Shown: positions 11,241 through 12,343 of the stretch, piece after piece
Layout: every line of letters begins with the position of its first letter
Numbering within the stretch: the first letter of the stretch is position 1
DNA from: JAFCEV01 sp964473005
GTDB taxonomy: Archaea > Nanobdellota > Nanobdellia > Pacearchaeales > GW2011-AR1
Direction: 5' to 3'
Assembly: GCA_964473005.1 (NCBI GenBank)
Contig: CAYYME010000018.1
Coordinates: 1 to 12,343 of the forward strand
Length of the DNA stretch: 12,343 nucleotides
Notes under the pieces: model-generated
The model's database searches: none
Seen by the model: the letters and a program-made list of their open reading frames with translations, nothing else
Told to the model about the DNA's origin: nothing
Program-made: the position numbers and the translations under genes

Positions 11241-11250
11241 TATTTTTATA
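11241..11250 (-). promoter_or_regulatory. TATA-like box of the truncated divergent ORF
   Basis: On the minus strand TATAAAAATA lies 20-29 bp before the ATG at 11221. It sits immediately before the trxB start codon, so occupancy of one promoter should block the other. Confidence 0.45.
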
Positions 11251-11254
11251 TGTT

Positions 11255-12157
11255 ATGAAAAAATATGATTTGATAATTATAGGAAGCGGGCCTGCAGGAT
11301 TTAGTTCTGCAGTTTATGCCGCAAGATACAGGATGAATTTTTGTGTTATTGGAAAAAGTCCCGGAGGAACGCTTGGAGAGGCTCATGAAGTCTGCAATTT
11401 TCCTTCTTATACGAGAATAAAAGGATTTGAATTAATAAAGAAAATGCTTGAGCAGATTAAAGAACTGGGTGTTGAACTAAGAAACGAAGAGGCTCTTGAA
11501 ATAAAGAAAACTCAAAAAGGCTTTGAGCTGACAACAAACAAGGAAAAATATTCTGCGAAAGAAATAATTCTTGCAACAGGTTCTGAAAGAAAAAAACTCG
11601 GGCTTGAAAGAGAAAAAGAACTAATTGGAAAGGGTGTCAGCTATTGCGCAACCTGTGATGCTGGATTTTATAAAGATAAAATTGCAGGAGTCGTGGGGGG
11701 CAGTGATGCTGCACTGAGTGCGGCACTTCTCGTGGCAGAGTTTGCAAAAAAAGTGTATATTATCTACAGAAAAGACAAATTTTTCAGAGGAGACAAAATC
11801 TGGATGGAAGAAGTGAAAAAGAATAAGAAAATAGAAGTCCTTTTTAATTCAGTTGTTACAAAATTAACAGGAAAAGAAAAATTAGAAGGGGTTGAAATAA
11901 ACGAAAAGAGAAAACTTGAAGTTGACGGGCTTTTTGTGGAAGTTGGCGGAGTTCCGAATATAGAACTTGCAGAGAGTCTTGGAGTTAAAACAGAAGATAA
12001 GCAAATTATCGTAGATAAAGAACAAAAGACAAATGTTAAGGGTGTTCTCGCTGCAGGAGATGTCACCCATAATCCTCTGAAGCAGATTATAACTGCCTGT
12101 GCAGCAGGTGCTGTTGCTGCACATAGTGCTTACAGAGAGATTATTAAAGAAAAATAA
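11255..12157 (+). CDS. trxB: Thioredoxin reductase family flavoprotein
   Basis: At 300 residues this is a low-molecular-weight thioredoxin reductase, which passes electrons from a pyridine nucleotide through FAD and a redox disulfide to thioredoxin-like proteins. The FAD Rossmann motif is GSGPAG at 10-15, with PGGTL at 37-40. LATGS (106-110) precedes the catalytic CATC at 131-134. The second Rossmann motif is GGSDAAL (148-154), and a late AAGDVTHNPLKQIITACAAGAVAA closes the FAD site. The NADPH-specificity segment is changed: the usual HRR-x3-R is YRKDKFFR (171-178), with His replaced by Tyr and the second Arg by Lys, so NADH or another donor is possible. It is transcribed from its own leaderless promoter, with 33 bp to a divergent ORF. 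No thioredoxin gene is adjacent. Confidence 0.9.
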   Translation: MKKYDLIIIGSGPAGFSSAVYAARYRMNFCVIGKSPGGTLGEAHEVCNFPSYTRIKGFELIKKMLEQIKELGVELRNEEALEIKKTQKGFELTTNKEKYSAKEIILATGSERKKLGLEREKELIGKGVSYCATCDAGFYKDKIAGVVGGSDAALSAALLVAEFAKKVYIIYRKDKFFRGDKIWMEEVKKNKKIEVLFNSVVTKLTGKEKLEGVEINEKRKLEVDGLFVEVGGVPNIELAESLGVKTEDKQIIVDKEQKTNVKGVLAAGDVTHNPLKQIITACAAGAVAAHSAYREIIKEK

Positions 12158-12162
12158 ATAAC

Positions 12163-12170
12163 TTTTTAAG
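12163..12170 (+). promoter_or_regulatory. TATA-like box of the terminal partial gene
   Basis: TTTTTAAG lies 22-29 bp before the ATG at 12192, giving it a promoter separate from trxB. Confidence 0.45.
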
Positions 12171-12191
12171 CAGAATTCTGTTATCAAAAAC

Positions 12192-12343
12192 ATGGCAAAA
12201 ATAGATAAAGAAAATCTTGAAAAAGCATTTGATAAAAAAGAGGCTCCTGCAATGTCAAAGGAGATGGAAATTGGTTTTCATCTGGGTGCTTTGATCTCTT
12301 TTGTTCATGTTTGTATCGAATTGTTTAAGATGATTCAAAATGT
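12192..12343 (+). CDS. Hypothetical protein, 5' part only (50 codons)
   Basis: The ORF runs off the window after 50 codons. It begins MAKIDKENLEKAFDKKEAPA, a charged helix, followed by KEMEIGFHLGALISFVHVCIELFKMIQN, which reads as an amphipathic helix with a conserved-looking EIGFHLGAL segment. It contains one cysteine in the visible part. There is no signal peptide, and hydrophobicity is too interrupted for a clear membrane helix. The start is supported by the TATA-like box at 12163. I do not recognise the family. Confidence 0.6.
   Translation, partial: MAKIDKENLEKAFDKKEAPAMSKEMEIGFHLGALISFVHVCIELFKMIQN

Overview
The window reads as a genome fragment from an AT-rich archaeon, most likely a DPANN-type lineage close to Woesearchaeota or Pacearchaeota. 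The archaeal signs are a diphthamide-pathway methyltransferase (Dph5), a TrmB-family regulator, and TATA-like boxes 21-38 bp before almost every start codon. Most genes therefore appear to be transcribed singly as leaderless mRNAs, and only one gene has an unmistakable Shine-Dalgarno site. The lineage is inferred from gene style, not from a marker tree. The sequence comes from an assembly with two N gaps (4118-4217 and 11144-11153).

Left part, 1-2482: small lineage-specific genes. A short ORF at 43-153 runs into an overlapping ORF at 135-518 and looks like one frameshifted gene. It is followed by a 23-codon Cys-rich micro-ORF folded into a hairpin (549-622), a very acidic 45-aa protein, an 80-aa membrane protein, a 113-aa protein with a CxxC, and a TIM-barrel AP-endonuclease (Nfo) family protein.

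Middle, 2483-7921: a NYN-domain (PIN-like) putative ribonuclease has an intrinsic-terminator-like hairpin in its leader. It is followed one nucleotide after its stop by dph5. A small convergent ORF overlaps the dph5 3' end. After a spurious-looking 100-N gap flanked by an exact 55-bp duplication comes isoleucyl-tRNA synthetase, which looks bacterial/type-2-like, then a TrmB-like regulator.

Right part, 7922-12343: a minus-strand group holds a 64-aa two-helix membrane protein, a 131-aa protein with a histone-H1-like Lys/Arg tail, an unrecognised 151-aa protein, and arginyl-tRNA synthetase. Beyond the 10-N gap, a truncated minus-strand gene start faces away from thioredoxin reductase (plus strand), with interleaved divergent promoters only 33 bp apart. 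The window ends inside an unrecognised gene.

Together the recognisable genes serve translation (IleRS, ArgRS, EF-2 diphthamide), RNA turnover (NYN), DNA repair (Nfo-like), redox (TrxB) and regulation (TrmB). No CRISPR array, IS element, tRNA or rRNA was seen. I did not find a convincing multi-gene novel system. The most unusual material is the micro-ORF/hairpin at 549-622, the attenuator-like leader before the NYN-dph5 pair, the basic-tail protein, and the hidden gene start at the 10-N gap.
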